A DNA stretch of 64,000 nt from positions 35,929,501-35,993,500 of the forward strand of contig NC_083710.1 in assembly GCF_033118175.1 (NCBI RefSeq), given 5' to 3'. The notes under the pieces are model-generated. The model saw only the letters and a program-made list of their open reading frames with translations, searched no databases and was not told the DNA's origin. The stretch is from Dama dama (Eukaryota; Chordata; Mammalia; Artiodactyla; Cervidae). The first letter of the stretch is position 1; the number at the start of each line of letters is the position of its first letter. Position numbers and translations under genes: made by a program. Below, piece by piece: positions 1-11,668 of the stretch.

Positions 1-67
1 CAGGGACAGAGGAACCTGGCAGGCTACAGTCCATGGGGTGGCAAAGAGTCAGACATGAGTGATTGAC
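1..67 (+). mobile_element. Bov-tA SINE, 3' end cut by window edge
   Basis: The first bases match the 3' part of the Bov-tA consensus (gaggaacctggcaggctaca, then ccatgggg and gcaaagagtc). The 5' part lies outside the window. Confidence 0.85.
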
Positions 68-89
68 CAACACTTTTCACTACAGTATG

Positions 90-148
90 AAGAGTGAAAG
101 TGAAAGTTTAGTCACACATTTGTGTCCGACTCTGAGATCCCGACGATC
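90..148 (-). mobile_element. Bov-tA/Bov-A2 SINE fragment
   Basis: The stretch has the gtgaaagtgaaag block followed by a tgtgtccgactct core, as in the 3' end of Bov-A2 read in reverse. It is short and degraded. Confidence 0.65.
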
Positions 149-456
149 CCTATAATATATTTGGTGTTAAAGTGGAGCTATAAAATTTCAAAGTCAATAA
201 TGACAATAATCCCTCGTATTTGTCATCAATAGTTTATGATTTGGTTTCACACACATTTACAGGTTGTGAAGTTTAGTGACTTGATCAAGTGGCAAAGCCA
301 AGATTAGAACTCCCCTCCCTGGAAGGCAGCTCCCAGCTTTCTAAGTGCAGGTGGGTGACTCAGAGGGGCTCACTGGACTTGGGGAAGGTGGAGCAGGAAG
401 ATGAGGGAGCCAAGAGGAAGAAGCGGCCTGCAGAATTCCAAAACAAGAGTGGCTGG

Positions 457-677
457 GACTTTCCTGATGGTCCTGTGGTTAAGAATCTGCCTTCTAATGC
501 AAGAGACATGGGTTTGATCCCTGGCTGGGGAGCTAAGAACCCACATGCTGCAAGGCAGCTAAGTCGGAGCGCCACAACTAGAGAGACGCCCCTGCATCAC
601 AGTGGAAGATCCTGCATGCCACAACTAAGGCCCGATGCAGCCAAATAAATAGTATTAAACTAAAAAAAAAAAAAGAA
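457..677 (+). mobile_element. CHR-2 tRNA-Glu SINE with 12-bp target-site duplication
   Basis: It starts with gactttcctgatggtcc, carries the tRNA-like box B (gggtttgatccctgg), and ends in a ccaaataaat then poly-A tail. The 12-bp direct repeat aagagtggctgg flanks it at 445-456 and 678-689, so both insertion boundaries are seen directly. Confidence 0.93.
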
Positions 678-689
678 AAGAGTGGCTGG

Positions 690-1789
690 CCCTGAATATT
701 CCATCAGCATGGCCTCAGTGCCCACTCCTCCTCTCCCCCTGGTCCCCACTGGCCCAAGCACTAAGGAGCTGTCTGCCTCAGAACCCCAGATATGCCCCGG
801 CAACACTGACCCAGCCCAGCCTCGGATGCTGAGCCAAGGGCTTCCAGCCTCCTCGGGTCTGCCCTCCCTTCGCAATGTAACTGCTCGATCTTACCTGCCA
901 GGCTGTGTGTGGCCATGATGCCCTCAAAAGATGCTTTCATCTACTGACCCTGGTCAGTGCTTTTCCTATTGGCTCTCCTCTCCTAAAACCAGGACTTTGG
1001 AGAGAAGTACAGAATCCAAGGCTATTCCCAAGGTCTGAGCTCTAACGGATGGTCTCAAAGCCAGCTTCCCTCTGATCGCTGGAACTTTCATTACAAGACG
1101 GAGGGGAGGGGGGTGGAGTGCCCTTGGATTTGTTTGAGGCGAGGAGGAGGGTGTGGGCCAGGGGCGCACCTGAATTCTTAGAGGGTTGCTGTTTGGTCAA
1201 CTGAGGAAGCCAAGGAAGGCAGGAGGATGCGATGGAGGAGGGTAGACAGGAGAGCACCGTTCCCAGACTCCTTGCAGCCGAGACTGTGGATGTGGGCCAT
1301 GTGGGGAGTGTGAGGCGTGGGCTGCATTGCTACTGCCCACCAAGCCTGTCTGTGAGCACACCTACCCAGGCGATGGGTTTTTCTGCATCAGCACGTGCAA
1401 AGGCTGCCCCTCCCCGTGTCTGTTCACTAGCCCATGGGTGTCCAGAGGCAGGACACTGGGCAGCGATTTTGATCTTGTCATGTGACTCAGGACCTAGACA
1501 GATGATTGTGAAGTGGGAGGCTTCTGTTTATAACCCGTTACCTTAGATGTTGCTATGATTCTATAGGCAATTTAATACCCTTTGCCAAATCCCTGTCTGT
1601 TGAGACTCATCGAGAGTACTCTGTCCTCTGCAAGTCAAATCTGCCCATGCAGGATGTGAAGACCTCCAAGGTCACGTGTGTGCAGCATTGCAAAGAAGAA
1701 ACTTCTAGATTAAAGAAGCAAAACAGACATAACTGAATGCAAGCTCCTGTCCTGGAGTGAGAGAAATGCTAGAAAGCTCGCTCTTGGTC
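690..1789. other. Intergenic, nothing recognised
   Basis: The sequence is moderately GC-rich. Reading frames are short (up to about 100 codons) and overlap on both strands. I see no splice-consistent exon, known domain or young repeat. Confidence 0.6.
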
Positions 1790-2097
1790 AACTGACAATT
1801 TGAAAATGAACAGTGGTTTAAGTTAAAATTAAGTTAAAAAAAGAACAGTGGTTAAAATCATGCACTTGATGACTTTGGTTATGTAAAAGAATATCCCTGT
1901 TCTTAGGAAATATACACTGAAGTATTTTGGAGTAAAGGTTCTCAGAGGATGGAACCTACTCCCAAATGGTTCAGAAAATTGAGATGTGGGGAGAGGGAGA
2001 GAGAGAATGATAGAGCAGCAGAGCAGATGAGTTAAAATGTTAACAATAGGTGAATCCAGGTGAAGGGTTTATTACTGTTCCTTTTATAGTCTTAGAT
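1790..2097 (+). mobile_element. Degraded ancient L1M-type 3' end (family uncertain)
   Basis: Phrases such as ggttatgtaaaagaatatcc, caaatggttcagaaaa, a GA-rich tract and gttaacaataggtgaatcc resemble a widespread mammalian L1 3' end. A similar remnant lies near 11760-11935. The family name is from memory. Confidence 0.4.
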
Positions 2098-2281
2098 TTT
2101 TAAAAAATATTTTTTTAGTTTTGACTGCATCAAGTCTTAGTTGCTGCCCACAGGCTCCAGAGTGCACAGGCTTCATTGTCCTGAGACATGTGAAATCTTA
2201 GTTCCCCAACCAGGGATGGATCCTGAATCCCATGCCTTGGAAGGCAAAGTCTAAACCACTGGACCACCAGGGAAGTTCCCT
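2098..2281 (-). mobile_element. CHR-2 SINE
   Basis: On the plus strand it reads from an A/T-rich tail through gactgcatcaagtcttagtt to accactggaccaccagggaa, the inverse of the CHR-2 head. Confidence 0.9.
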
Positions 2282-3203
2282 CCTTTTATTCTTCTTGTTT
2301 TTAAGGAGACGGTCACTCCTAGGGCCACAAGTGCTTCTTAAACCGGGGGCCTCAGCACGTCTCTGTCCCCAGTCCCAGCCCTGAATGTCCCTCCTGCCAC
2401 GTCCCCTTAGCAAGCCATTCCACCTCCCTGGGCTGGACCGGTGATGGATGGTCCCTTCACTCCCAGCCATTCCATGTCCTCCTGCCCCAGGCTAGCTGTG
2501 AGTCCCAGATGTGTCCTCACAGAGCAGCCAAGCTGCCCTGGGGAGCTCCCACCAAGCTCCCCAGGGCCCGGAGTACGGATTGTGTTTTCCTTCATTCCCT
2601 CCGCCTTTCCTGTTTGCTTGCAGCTGTCAGAGCTGCTCTCCTCCACTTAGCCAGGGAAACTGAGCTTATTGCATTGCTGTTTTATAGTGAGTGAAGGAAT
2701 TAGATTCTAATAAGCTTTGTGTGGGAAATGAGTTTCTTAAGTACCAAGCTGAGCAGTTCCATATTGTAACTGAGGGAAAAGGAGCCTGAAAAATCATTAA
2801 ACTCTCTTCTTAGGTGAAGAAAGATGAACCACAAGAGAAGGGCCATCCACTGACTCAGTCTGCAAAATTACCAGCGCCTGGGGGATCTTCCGGTCCCTCC
2901 TGACAAGTAGAGAGAGGAAGGAAACACTTGTAACAATCTAGTAGCTGGACGTTTCTCAGAGGCCGCTGGCTACTCCTCCATGGAGCTATAATCCTTACAT
3001 CTGACTACTAGACTATCCACTCCGGTGTTTGCACAAGTACCCCAAATTCAATTTTCCCCAAACATAATGTATTATCCCTTCCAACCCACTCCCCTGCTAC
3101 CCACCCACCACGGGCCATCCGGTCCCCTGGCTGGAAACCTAGGAGTCACTGGATGTTCTAGACAGTTCCCTGGCCCTCATTAAGTGCAGCATCAGTTGCA
3201 GAT
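2282..3203. other. Intergenic, nothing recognised
   Basis: No gene, RNA or confident repeat was seen. Short overlapping frames at 2407-2694 occur on both strands and carry no domain. Confidence 0.55.
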
Positions 3204-3357
3204 GCCCTGGGGTCTAACCTTGAGGTATAACCTTGGGGTTTAACTTTGGGGTCCACCACCCTGAGATCTAAACCTGAAGTATACTCTGAGGCCCAACCCT
3301 GGGGTCTAACCCAGGGGTCTACCACCCTGGGGTCTAACCCTGGGGGCCACCACTTGG
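3204..3357. repeat. Degenerate minisatellite, unit about 13-16 bp (GGGGTCTAACCCTG-like)
   Basis: About ten imperfect tandem copies of ggggtctaaccctg and its variants (gaggtataacc, ggggtccaccaccctg, aggcccaaccctg) occur in a row. Copies in the second half are better preserved. The array contains no long reading frame. Confidence 0.8.
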
Positions 3358-5934
3358 AACTCCATGATGCCCCTTGGCGCTCTACTCTCTGGCCAGTATT
3401 CTGACCCTCAGCACTTCTCGCCTGGATCGCAGAGTAGCTTCCTCACTCCTTGTCCTCTTTAGTCCAGTTCCTCTGCAGATAATCCTCTCTCCTGCTGTTT
3501 TTATTTTTCATGTTTTTTAATATCTCATCTACAGGTTAGAAAATAAACACCAGAGTCACCAGTGCCCAGATGACGGGAGAGGAGAGAGAAGGCTGCCGTT
3601 TCCTTAGAGGAGCCGTGCAACCCCCACCCCGTGCATCCTCTTGCTTCTCCCCAGGAGGGAACCACGACCCCGACCCTGAGAGGGCTTTCACGTTTCTGCG
3701 CACAATCCAGAGTCAGATCCTGGAGTCCCACACGACAGACCCAGCTGAGACTGTATGGACTCTCTAGGTTAATTAGGGGAGGGCTGACGTCTTTAAAGCA
3801 CGGAGTCTTCAGTCCGTGTACACTGTCTATGTCTGTCCTCCTTTCTTGCTCAATACAGACCTGCATTGAAGTCTGGGAAATATTTGGTTATTTTCCCCCA
3901 AGTTGTTTGTTGCTGTTTTACCAAAAGGCAGTTGCTTTTAGGTTGAGCTTGGATCCAGCAACCCCTAATTTATCTGCAGAACCTACTACAAAGCTTTTGA
4001 ACAGCGTCACCAAAAGTATGTTCCTTTGTGGACAGGTGTTCACGCAACGGTTTCAGGTTCTGAGTTCAAACATCCTGAGAAGGAGCCTGCTGGTGTTTCT
4101 GGGGGTTAAACACCCCTGACCTGGTGAGGGGCAGCCCTGCGGGGGGAGTGATCACCCAGGCGAGGCAGGGTTCTCTGAGCCCCCCTCTGGGTCTGCACTG
4201 AGCTGGGTCCTGGGGGACCGGCCCCACTCTTGGGGGTCTCCTTCCAGCCTGGTGGAAGCTAGAATTACTTATTCTTTGCCAGACTACAGGGGTTTCTCCT
4301 CTGAGCACAGCAAGTGCCCACAGCTTCCCTGCTTTCTCCCCCGGAACCGCCCCTGGGCTCCCTCCTTCCCTGTCCCTCCGTGTCCTTTCTGCGTCTGGCT
4401 CTTCCTCTCCACAGTAGCTCCCAGATCACGGAGCCACTGAGGGAGTGGGGAGCTCACCCCCGCCCACTCAGCTTCTGGTGAAGTGACTGCCGGCTGCAGC
4501 TTCATTCCAGACGGCTCTGAGGGAACCTGGTACCCAGAGTCCTCACAGGAGGGACTGAGCCTGGACTCTCTCTGGTGATCACCCCCTTGCTCGCCTGCTC
4601 CCCACCTTGCTATCCAGCCTCCCCGGGAGCCGCTGCTCCAAAAACTACTTGTCTTTCCATCTCTTCCTTCTGTTTCCCTTTTTAGTGAGAATATTTGGCC
4701 CGATCTGGGTCTTCGCCAGACACCCAAGTGGGTAGAAAAATCTCTAGGCACACGATTTAGTGTCCAACTGTGAAAGCAGGGTGCCCTCCCCATGATTCAG
4801 AGCAGAAACTCAACATAGGGGAAGGATGAGCTGTCAGACCAAGCAGAGGGCTGTGGGGTGGCCAGAACCAGCAGTAGCAGGGAGCTGGACCCCTGCCCCC
4901 ACCAGCTGGGAGGCAGGGCTGAACCCCCAGAGGGCCTGTCTGCAGGAGGTGGGGCCCTGGAGTCCACACCGCAGCTGCTAAAAGAACAGAAACCAGGTGG
5001 AGAGGTGGGCGGATGAGGCCTGACTACAGAAAAGCAACAGGCCATGGACCAACTTCCAGCAGAGAAACCTGCTGCCCCAAGCAAGGGCATTTCTTTCCAC
5101 TGAAAACATCCATGTTGAGAGAACATCCCTCCCAATCCGAGAGTCACTCCAGAAAATCCAGGGTCAACCAGATGGCCTGAAATACTCAGATATAAGCGAG
5201 AGCAGCCATGACCTATGGACAAGTCATCAGGAGCCCCTAACCTGACCCATCTCCCTGGATCTCTAAGACACCTGCAGCCATGAGCTAACCCCTGTGACCT
5301 CCGAGCTCCACCAGGATTCAGGGACGCAAGCCAGGGTTCAGTGGCCTCCCAGAGCTGAGCCCGTGGGCTTCAGCTGGATGAGGGCCCTCCCCACCCCCGT
5401 GGGAACCCCTGCTTGGAGAGCAGCGTCAGGAGTCCAGTCAGCTCTTCCTACAGCCCTGGAGCTCAGGCAGCAAGAAAACGATAAACAGGGCTGGCGCAGC
5501 TGGTGCAGAGACTTTGTGTCGGGTCCCTGGGAAAAGAGGATTGGCCTCAGCATAGCAGGGTGATCTGTCATCATTTTCTGGGGGCTAATTATAAGCCGGA
5601 AACCAGAACTTTGCCAATTTTGCCCTCTCCTCTGAGGACAGCAGACAGCTGACAAAGGTTTCACTTTGGGTAAAATGGTCCGACATGTCGTGACCTACAT
5701 TTCCCAGCCTCAAAAATAAGATCAAATGATTTGTTTGAAACTGGGCCACCACAACACAGCAAGAGGTGCTGGACGAGCCAGGGGCTGGGGAACTGTGCTG
5801 TCTTGGGAGCCTGACAAGATCGCCCGGCTCGTCCTCTGCCTTTAGACAGGCATCTGCTTATGGAGTCCGCACGGATGAGGGGTTTTTCTCATCTTATAGT
5901 CCTTCTAAGCAGATTTCACACTATTGTCAGTTGA
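3358..5934. other. Intergenic, locally GC-rich, nothing recognised
   Basis: The longest open frames (4284-4793 minus, 169 codons; 3631-4119 plus, 162 codons) overlap frames on the opposite strand. They show low-complexity composition and no known domain, so I treat them as chance frames. Confidence 0.5.
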
Positions 5935-6123
5935 CTGTTTTTCTTTTCATATTTATTTGTATGGCTATGCAAGGTCTTATTTGCAGCAAGCAACATCTTT
6001 AGTTGTGGCATGCGAACTGTTAGCTGCAGCACGTGGGGTCAAGTTCCCTGACCAGGGATCAAATCCAGGCCCCCTGCATCAGGAGTGCAGAGTCTTAGCC
6101 ACTGGACCACCAGGGAAGTCCCC
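5935..6123 (-). mobile_element. CHR-2 SINE
   Basis: A T-rich tail at the left is followed by gctgcagcacgtggggtcaa and accagggatcaaatccaggc. It ends in ccactggaccaccagggaag, the inverse of the CHR-2 head. Confidence 0.9.
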
Positions 6124-6715
6124 TTGTCAGTGATTTTTGACGGTCAACAGCTTGTTAAGAAATCCCCCCACCTTGCTGTCCTAATTCACACAACCTGTAC
6201 CCCTTGCACAAGCCCCATCTGCCTCCTTAGCATTCCTGGTACTTGCTATGCTGACCAATGATGACCCTCCTGTCACCATCCCAGGAGAGGGCCACACCTC
6301 CGAGGCAAGAAGTCAACGTCTCCAGAGAAGACAAAATCCAACGATCTCCGCCAGGAAAGAAAACGTGGGAGGACGGAAGCAAATCTGGCTGTTGGGGCCA
6401 CAGTCCCTGAGGACCTGCAGGAGCTCAGAGGACTCCCAGAGCACAGGAGTTATAAAAGGCTTCTGTGTCTCGGAGGAAGTGCAGGAGCTGGACCAACTGT
6501 CATCCACAGAAGGACCTCGGGGCGAGAATGTGACAGCTGTGTGACACTGCCGGTCACACACGGCTGAGTGTCCTTTCTGGTCCCCCGGGCTACACTCCAG
6601 ACCACCCCCCCAACCCCAAGATGAGCATTCCCTCTAAACTTCTCTAGGGAGCAAGCTTTGATGGAAATTTTGAGCGATACTGTACTGTAGCATTTGTTTT
6701 TTTGGCTGTCATCTT
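6124..6715. other. Intergenic, nothing recognised
   Basis: An open frame at 6248-6544 has no recognisable domain. No RNA gene or young repeat was seen. Confidence 0.5.
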
Positions 6716-7011
6716 GGGCTTTCCCAGTGGCTCAGCTGGTAAAGAACCCAGTCACTCGTGCTTGGTCACCCAGTCGTGTCTGACTCTGCAATTCCGTGGA
6801 CTATAGCCCATCAGTCTCCTCTGTCCATGGGATTCTCCAGGCAAGAATACTGGAGTGGGTCACCATTTCCTTCTCCAAGGGATCTTCCTGACCCAGGGAT
6901 CGAACCTGCATCTCCTGCATTGGCAGGTGGGTTCTTTACCACTGAGCCACTTGGGAAGCCCAAGGCTATGGTCCACGGGGTCACAGAGTTGGACACAACT
7001 GAGCACATGTG
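6716..7011 (+). mobile_element. Bov-tA SINE split by an inverted Bov-tA
   Basis: The element head (gggctttcccagtggctcag, ending near 6749) and the element tail (ggctatggtccacggggtc to actgagcaca, from 6961) are both in plus orientation. An inverted Bov-tA separates them, so this is the outer, older copy. The open frame across it (6758-7375) is SINE-derived. Confidence 0.8.
6750..6960 (-). mobile_element. Bov-tA SINE nested inside another Bov-tA
   Basis: On the plus strand it reads cagtcgtgtctgactctg, then gggattctccaggcaagaat, and ends in the tRNA-like part with gatcgaacctgcatctcc and gagccacttgggaagcc. It is nearly full length. Confidence 0.9.
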
Positions 7012-7919
7012 TGCACACTATTCACCTCGCTGGCCAGATGCTTCCTGGTCCTTCTCTCATCTCGTTCATTCCCCAAACATTCACAGAGCAGTTACCGTGT
7101 GCTCAGGGTCGAGGACTAGCTGTGAGCACCATCTGCCTGTGCCTGTCCCGCGGGAGGGTCCAGTCTACAGGGAGCAGTTTCTCCTGTCCCTGAGCCTGTG
7201 TCCCTGCTCTCCCCTCCCTGGCTGTCTCCCTGCTGTCTACTCTCAGGGCCTTCTAAATGTGCATGTGATCTCGTGTCTCTGTGAGACAGTCCTGTGTTCT
7301 ACCTGGGAGGTGATGTTGGGAAGGTACGTGGTCCAGAGGGTTCCACAGGGGTCAGTGGTGCTGTGTGGATGCTGAGCCACTTCTGGGCCAGGGATTGCTC
7401 ACTTCAAGACTGGCCTGTTTCAAAACAGACATAAGTGGCCACAGAAAATCCACTAGGCTGCTATTAAAGTAGCCAGGGGCTCGCTCACTCTCCCTCCACG
7501 ATGAGTCACAGTTAGTCTCCAGACTTAATGAAATAGCACAGCTGGATGAAGCCCCTGCTACCAGGAACATGAGTGATAAGGAACCTTGGTGATAGGACTG
7601 GACTTTCTGGCGCAGGACCAAGCCGTAGCTAGCTGGTATCTAGCCACTAGGGTTGGGAGATCAGAACCATTGTGCTATCACTCCAACCCCGTGGCTTGGC
7701 GTTATTCAGCAGAGACAGGGTGAGAGTTAAACACACAACATGGGATGAAAGAAGGCAGTGATCTTCCAGAGGCAGGTAGCTCACAGGACACCCACAAAGG
7801 CGTTTTGCCTCTTAACCAGCTCTCCCTCCTAACCACCTTCACCTGTTCTCTAGAATGGAGAAAGAAGAAATTTTAACTACCCACGGGCCCTCTATGAAGT
7901 GTTTAGAAAAAGATGAAGC
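7012..7919. other. Intergenic, nothing recognised
   Basis: There may be a short degraded MIR/L2-like trace around 7065-7140 (acattcacagagcagttacc). Nothing else was recognised. Confidence 0.45.
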
Positions 7920-8040
7920 ATAAAACTTGCCTGAATGTTACATGGACGCCTGGATGGGAGGGGAGCTTGGGGAGAATGGATACATGTGGCTGAGTCCCGT
8001 GGCTGTTCACCTGAGACTACCACATTGTTAATCAGCTACT

Positions 8041-8250
8041 GTGCTTTACTTAGTCACTCAGTCCTGTCCGACTTTTTGCGACCCTGTGGACTATAGCCCA
8101 CCAGGCTCCTCTGTCCATGAGGATTCTCCAGGCAAGAACATTGGAGTGGATTGCCATGCCCTCCTCCAGGGGATCTTCCCAACCCAGGGATCAAACTCAG
8201 GTCTCCCGCACTGCAGGTGGATTTTTTACCAACTGAGCCACCAGGGAAGC
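8041..8250 (-). mobile_element. Bov-tA SINE, near full length
   Basis: It reads cactcagtcctgtccgac at the left and gagccaccagggaagcc at the right. Partial flanking repeats (gttaatcagcta and gttaatcgccta) agree with insertion into the L1 end. Confidence 0.93.
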
Positions 8251-8265
8251 CTGTTAATCGCCTAT

Positions 8266-8394
8266 AAGTAAGTAAAGTTGCTCAGTCATGTCCGACTCTT
8301 TGCTACCCCAGGGACTGTGGCCCACCAGGCTCCTCTGTCCATGGGATTTTCCAGGCAAAAGTACTGGAGTGGACTGCCATTTCCTTCTCCAGGG
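8266..8394 (-). mobile_element. 5'-truncated Bov-tA SINE with 12-bp target-site duplication
   Basis: Only the 3' two-thirds is present (gctcagtcatgtccgactc to catttccttctccagggg). The direct repeat taatcgcctata flanks it at 8254-8265 and 8395-8406, so it landed almost on the same spot as the preceding Bov-tA. Confidence 0.9.
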
Positions 8395-8435
8395 GTAATC
8401 GCCTATATCCCAATACAAAATAAAAAGTCTAATAA

Positions 8436-8897
8436 AGAGTCTTTTCCAACACCACAGTTCAACGGCATAAATTCTTCAGTGCTCAGCCTTTATAGTCCAA
8501 CTCTCACATCCATACATGACTACTGGAAAAACCATAGCTTTGACTATATGGAACTTTGTTGGCAAAGTGATGTCTCTGCTTTTTAATATGCTGTCTATGT
8601 TGGTCATAACTTTTCTTCCAAGGAGCAATCGTCTTAATTTCAAGGCTGTAGTCACCATTTGCAGTGATTCTGGAGCCCAAAGAAATAAAATCTCTCACTG
8701 TTTCCATTATTTCCCCATCTATTTGCCATGAAGTGATGGGACCAGATGCCATGATCTTAGTTTTATGAAGGTTGAGTTTTAAGCCAACTTTTTCACTCTC
8801 CTCTTTCATTTTCATCAAGAGGCTCTTTAGTTCCTCTTCTCTTTCTGCCATTGGAGAGATATCATCTGCATATCTGAGGTTGTTGATATTTCTCCCG
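8436..8897 (-). mobile_element. BovB (RTE) LINE fragment with reverse-transcriptase region
   Basis: Read on the minus strand it encodes the end of the RT palm (NNLRYADD, with the catalytic YADD) followed by the EREEELKSLLMKMKEESEKV region and the downstream domain. The frame is broken across 8476-8905. There is no 3' tail, so this is an internal, truncated copy inserted in the L1 end. Confidence 0.88.
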
Positions 8898-8959
8898 GCA
8901 ATCAACTGTACTTCAACAACAACAACAAAAAGTTAAAAAGAAAAAATAAAACTTGCCTG

Positions 8960-10513
8960 CAGTGATTGGAATGGCCTCTTAATGCCCACATCTGCATTTT
9001 CCCAGCTGAGTTTCCCTGCAGCCTTTGACTGTGTGACCATAGTACTGGGCAGAGCAGAGCAGCACCCAGACAGAAGCCACAGGAAGTCCTGGGTCCGTTA
9101 GGATTAGCACATGACGTATGTTGAGTGTTTTCCCAGACATGTCTCCTACAATGTCCCTCTAATTATTTACTAGCAAAGAAAAAAATTCTGGGGAAATTGA
9201 ACTGCCTGACTAGGAATGGCTGATTGTTTTTCTTTCTTCTCATCTGTTTCTTAGGAGAACTAATCCACCAGTGAACCCCAGGCAGCCACGTTTCTAAACA
9301 AGCATGTTCGGTATAATAAGCCTGGTAAACTACAGTATTAATATTAACTCTGACAAGCTAGGCTTGGGAAAATTGCCAGTCTCGAGCATCAGAGGATTCT
9401 CTCAGGGCCTCTTGAATCCAGACATCAGCTGTTACCTTTGGGTAACTCAGCATTTCCATCAGGCTCTGAACCAATCGATCATTTCCATGCCCTGCTGGAG
9501 GCAGCTGGTGAACGGTGAGCTAGAGCACAATTTCATTTTTATTTCAGATGGAACGAGCATCTAATTGAACCCTTACACAATGACATTCCAGCCTGGAAAT
9601 CTACCTGCTGGGTTCACCACCAACTGGGAGTTCTCAGAAGCAGGTGACACTTCCACAATAGTGGTGGCGATTTCATGAAATTTCAGCTTCTGGCTTGATT
9701 TCTCCTTCAAATCGCTTGCTCATAAGGCCAGTGACGGAGGAGAGACACTGTCACCTTCTACACCACCTTCAGCTTAGTCACCCCGAGTGATATACACATG
9801 CATAACCACTCTTGTCTCAAAATAAAGCAAGGAAGGGAGTCAGAAAAGGAGTGAGGGGGTGTCTGCTTGCCACTGCGCCCCTCCTGGCTCCTTTTTCTTC
9901 AGTCTAATGAGCTGTTGTTAATTCTTTTCCTCCCACCCAAGAATGATCACACCCCTGTTCCTTTCATAGTTTCCCATAGCAAACACACCTATTTTCCAGA
10001 ATAATATTTCTTCATTTTTTTCCCCCTGAAGCAGAAATGCTTCCAGATTGATAAACAAAGTTTTGTGACTTTTATAAGACATCAGTGACTGAAGTTCTTC
10101 ACTAAATTTGAATGTGACTCTGAGTCATAGTTTTAATTATGCTCGTTTAAACTTTGTGTTTGGGGGTTACTGCTCTAAGAGTTTTTACATCAATTCAAAC
10201 AAAAGTCACCAGAAAAGGATGTCTATATACGGGAAAAGCTAAGTAAACCAGAGAATGAGCCATACCAAACATCTGAGTACACTGAATAGCTGTTAAAAAG
10301 AAGCATTAGCCATGAAAACTGTTAAATTTTTAAAAAATATCAAATTAGGTAACCTGATCTCATTTTTGCAGGAACAAAAGTACGGGTGTGTGTGAAGGTG
10401 CTCAAAGTGCCCAGAAAGGAGCCTGGGGCATCGCACGGGAGCGCTTCCAGCGGGGGGCACTGTGCTAGGGAACTGGTGTGGGAGTGGGAGTAAGGAGGAG
10501 GTATGTTTCTTTC
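8960..10513. other. Intergenic, nothing recognised
   Basis: The sequence is AT-rich to balanced. The best frame (9304-9564 plus, 86 codons) shows no domain. A possible splice-like or RNA feature could not be supported. Confidence 0.5.
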
Positions 10514-10636
10514 TTTCGTTCTCTTTTCTTGGCCACATGGCACGAGGAATCTTAGCTCCCTGGCCAGGACAGCACCCACATCCCCTGCATTGGAAGTGCA
10601 GAGTCTTAACCCCTGGACCACTAGGGAAGTCCCAAA
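10514..10636 (-). mobile_element. CHR-2 SINE, truncated
   Basis: On plus it reads ggccacatggcacgaggaat to ctggaccactagggaagtcc. Imperfect direct repeats (gtatgtttcttt at 10501 and gtatgcttcttt at 10637) mark the target site. Confidence 0.88.
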
Positions 10637-11096
10637 GTATGCTTCTTTGATTCCCGTTGTGTCACTGGATCTGTTACAGGAAGAGTATCTCACGTCCGTA
10701 ATATATATGTGTGTACATGTACATACATACATGCATGAGTAGGGATGCACGTGGATAAAAGAGAACAGTAACTTCAAATTTTATTCCGCTGCCACTGCAG
10801 GGTCCCTATAGTAGTGTGATCACTCCCAGAGGCTGGAAACTGTTCCTCCTCTTTAGTTGATGGACTTTGGGAGGCTCTATCTTTCCTTCATTGCAACGAC
10901 TCCCAACCTTGAATGCAGATTAGTATCACTCAGGAGCCGAGGCCACAGCTCAACCAAGGGAGCAAGCTTGGCATCCCTAACAGTGGTACACGTGGCACTG
11001 GGCCTCTTGAGGTGATGCCACAGGAGCACTCCATTTCACCTGTGAAGCATTTCCTCCACCTGTGGAGTATTTAACCTGCCCCTAAATGAAGGCTTT

Positions 11097-11313
11097 GGGG
11101 CTTCCCAGGTGGCACTAGTGGTGAAGAACCTGCCTGCCAATGCAGGAGATGTAAGAGATGCCAGTTTGATCCCTGGGTCGGGAAGATCCCCTGAAGGAGG
11201 GCATGGCAACCCTCTCCAGGATTCTTGCCTGGAGAATCCCATGGACAGAGGAGCCTGGAGGGCCATGGTCCCTGGGCTCTCAGAGAGTCGGACATAACTT
11301 AGCGACTAAGCAC
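11097..11313 (+). mobile_element. Bov-tA SINE
   Basis: It is full length, from ggggcttcccaggtggcac through gtttgatccctgggtcggg to gagagtcggacataactta. There is a small internal duplication in the tRNA part (gagatgtaagagatgcc). Confidence 0.93.
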
Positions 11314-11454
11314 AATTAAGCCTTTAGTACAACCTTCAATGCACAGAAAATTCGATAGCTAGGACATCAAGATAATAACATGACAAGGATGTAATTAGAC
11401 ACGTGGGACATTCTACAAGACAAACTGGTCTTGCCTCTTCAGGAAATCAATACG

Positions 11455-11668
11455 ATAGTGGAAAGCAGATCAATGGTTGCCTGGGCCCAGGAGCAGAGAG
11501 GGAGAATGACTACAGAGGGGCACAGAGGAGCTTTTTAGGATGATAGAAATTTGTATCTTGACTGGCGTGACAATTATTAACTGATGCTTGCATCTGTCAA
11601 AGGTATGAACAGTACATGTGAAATGACTGCAATTTACAAAATCTAAATTATACCCCAATACAGTTGAT
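11455..11668 (+). mobile_element. Ancient L1M-type 3' end remnant
   Basis: The order caatggttgcctgggccc, gaggggcacagaggagc, aggatgatagaaatttgtat, then aaattataccccaatacag resembles a common mammalian L1 3' end. It is strongly diverged. The assignment is from memory of the consensus. Confidence 0.55.

Larger units (their letters stand above)
7934..8945 (+). mobile_element. L1 3' end carrying three later insertions, 14-bp target-site duplication
   Basis: The remaining L1 pieces (for example ggatacatgtggctgagtcc, acctgagactaccacattg and cccaatacaaaataaaaag) match the ruminant L1 3' untranslated end. An A-rich tail ends near 8945. The identical 14-bp sequence ataaaacttgcctg flanks the whole unit at 7920-7933 and 8946-8959. 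Two Bov-tA copies and one BovB fragment now sit inside it. Confidence 0.8.

Noticed and set aside
4284..4793. 169-codon minus-strand open frame
   Set aside because: It has low-complexity composition, overlaps frames on the other strand, and has no domain or splice context.
6758..7375. 205-codon plus-strand frame
   Set aside because: The first third is Bov-tA sequence and the rest has no domain.
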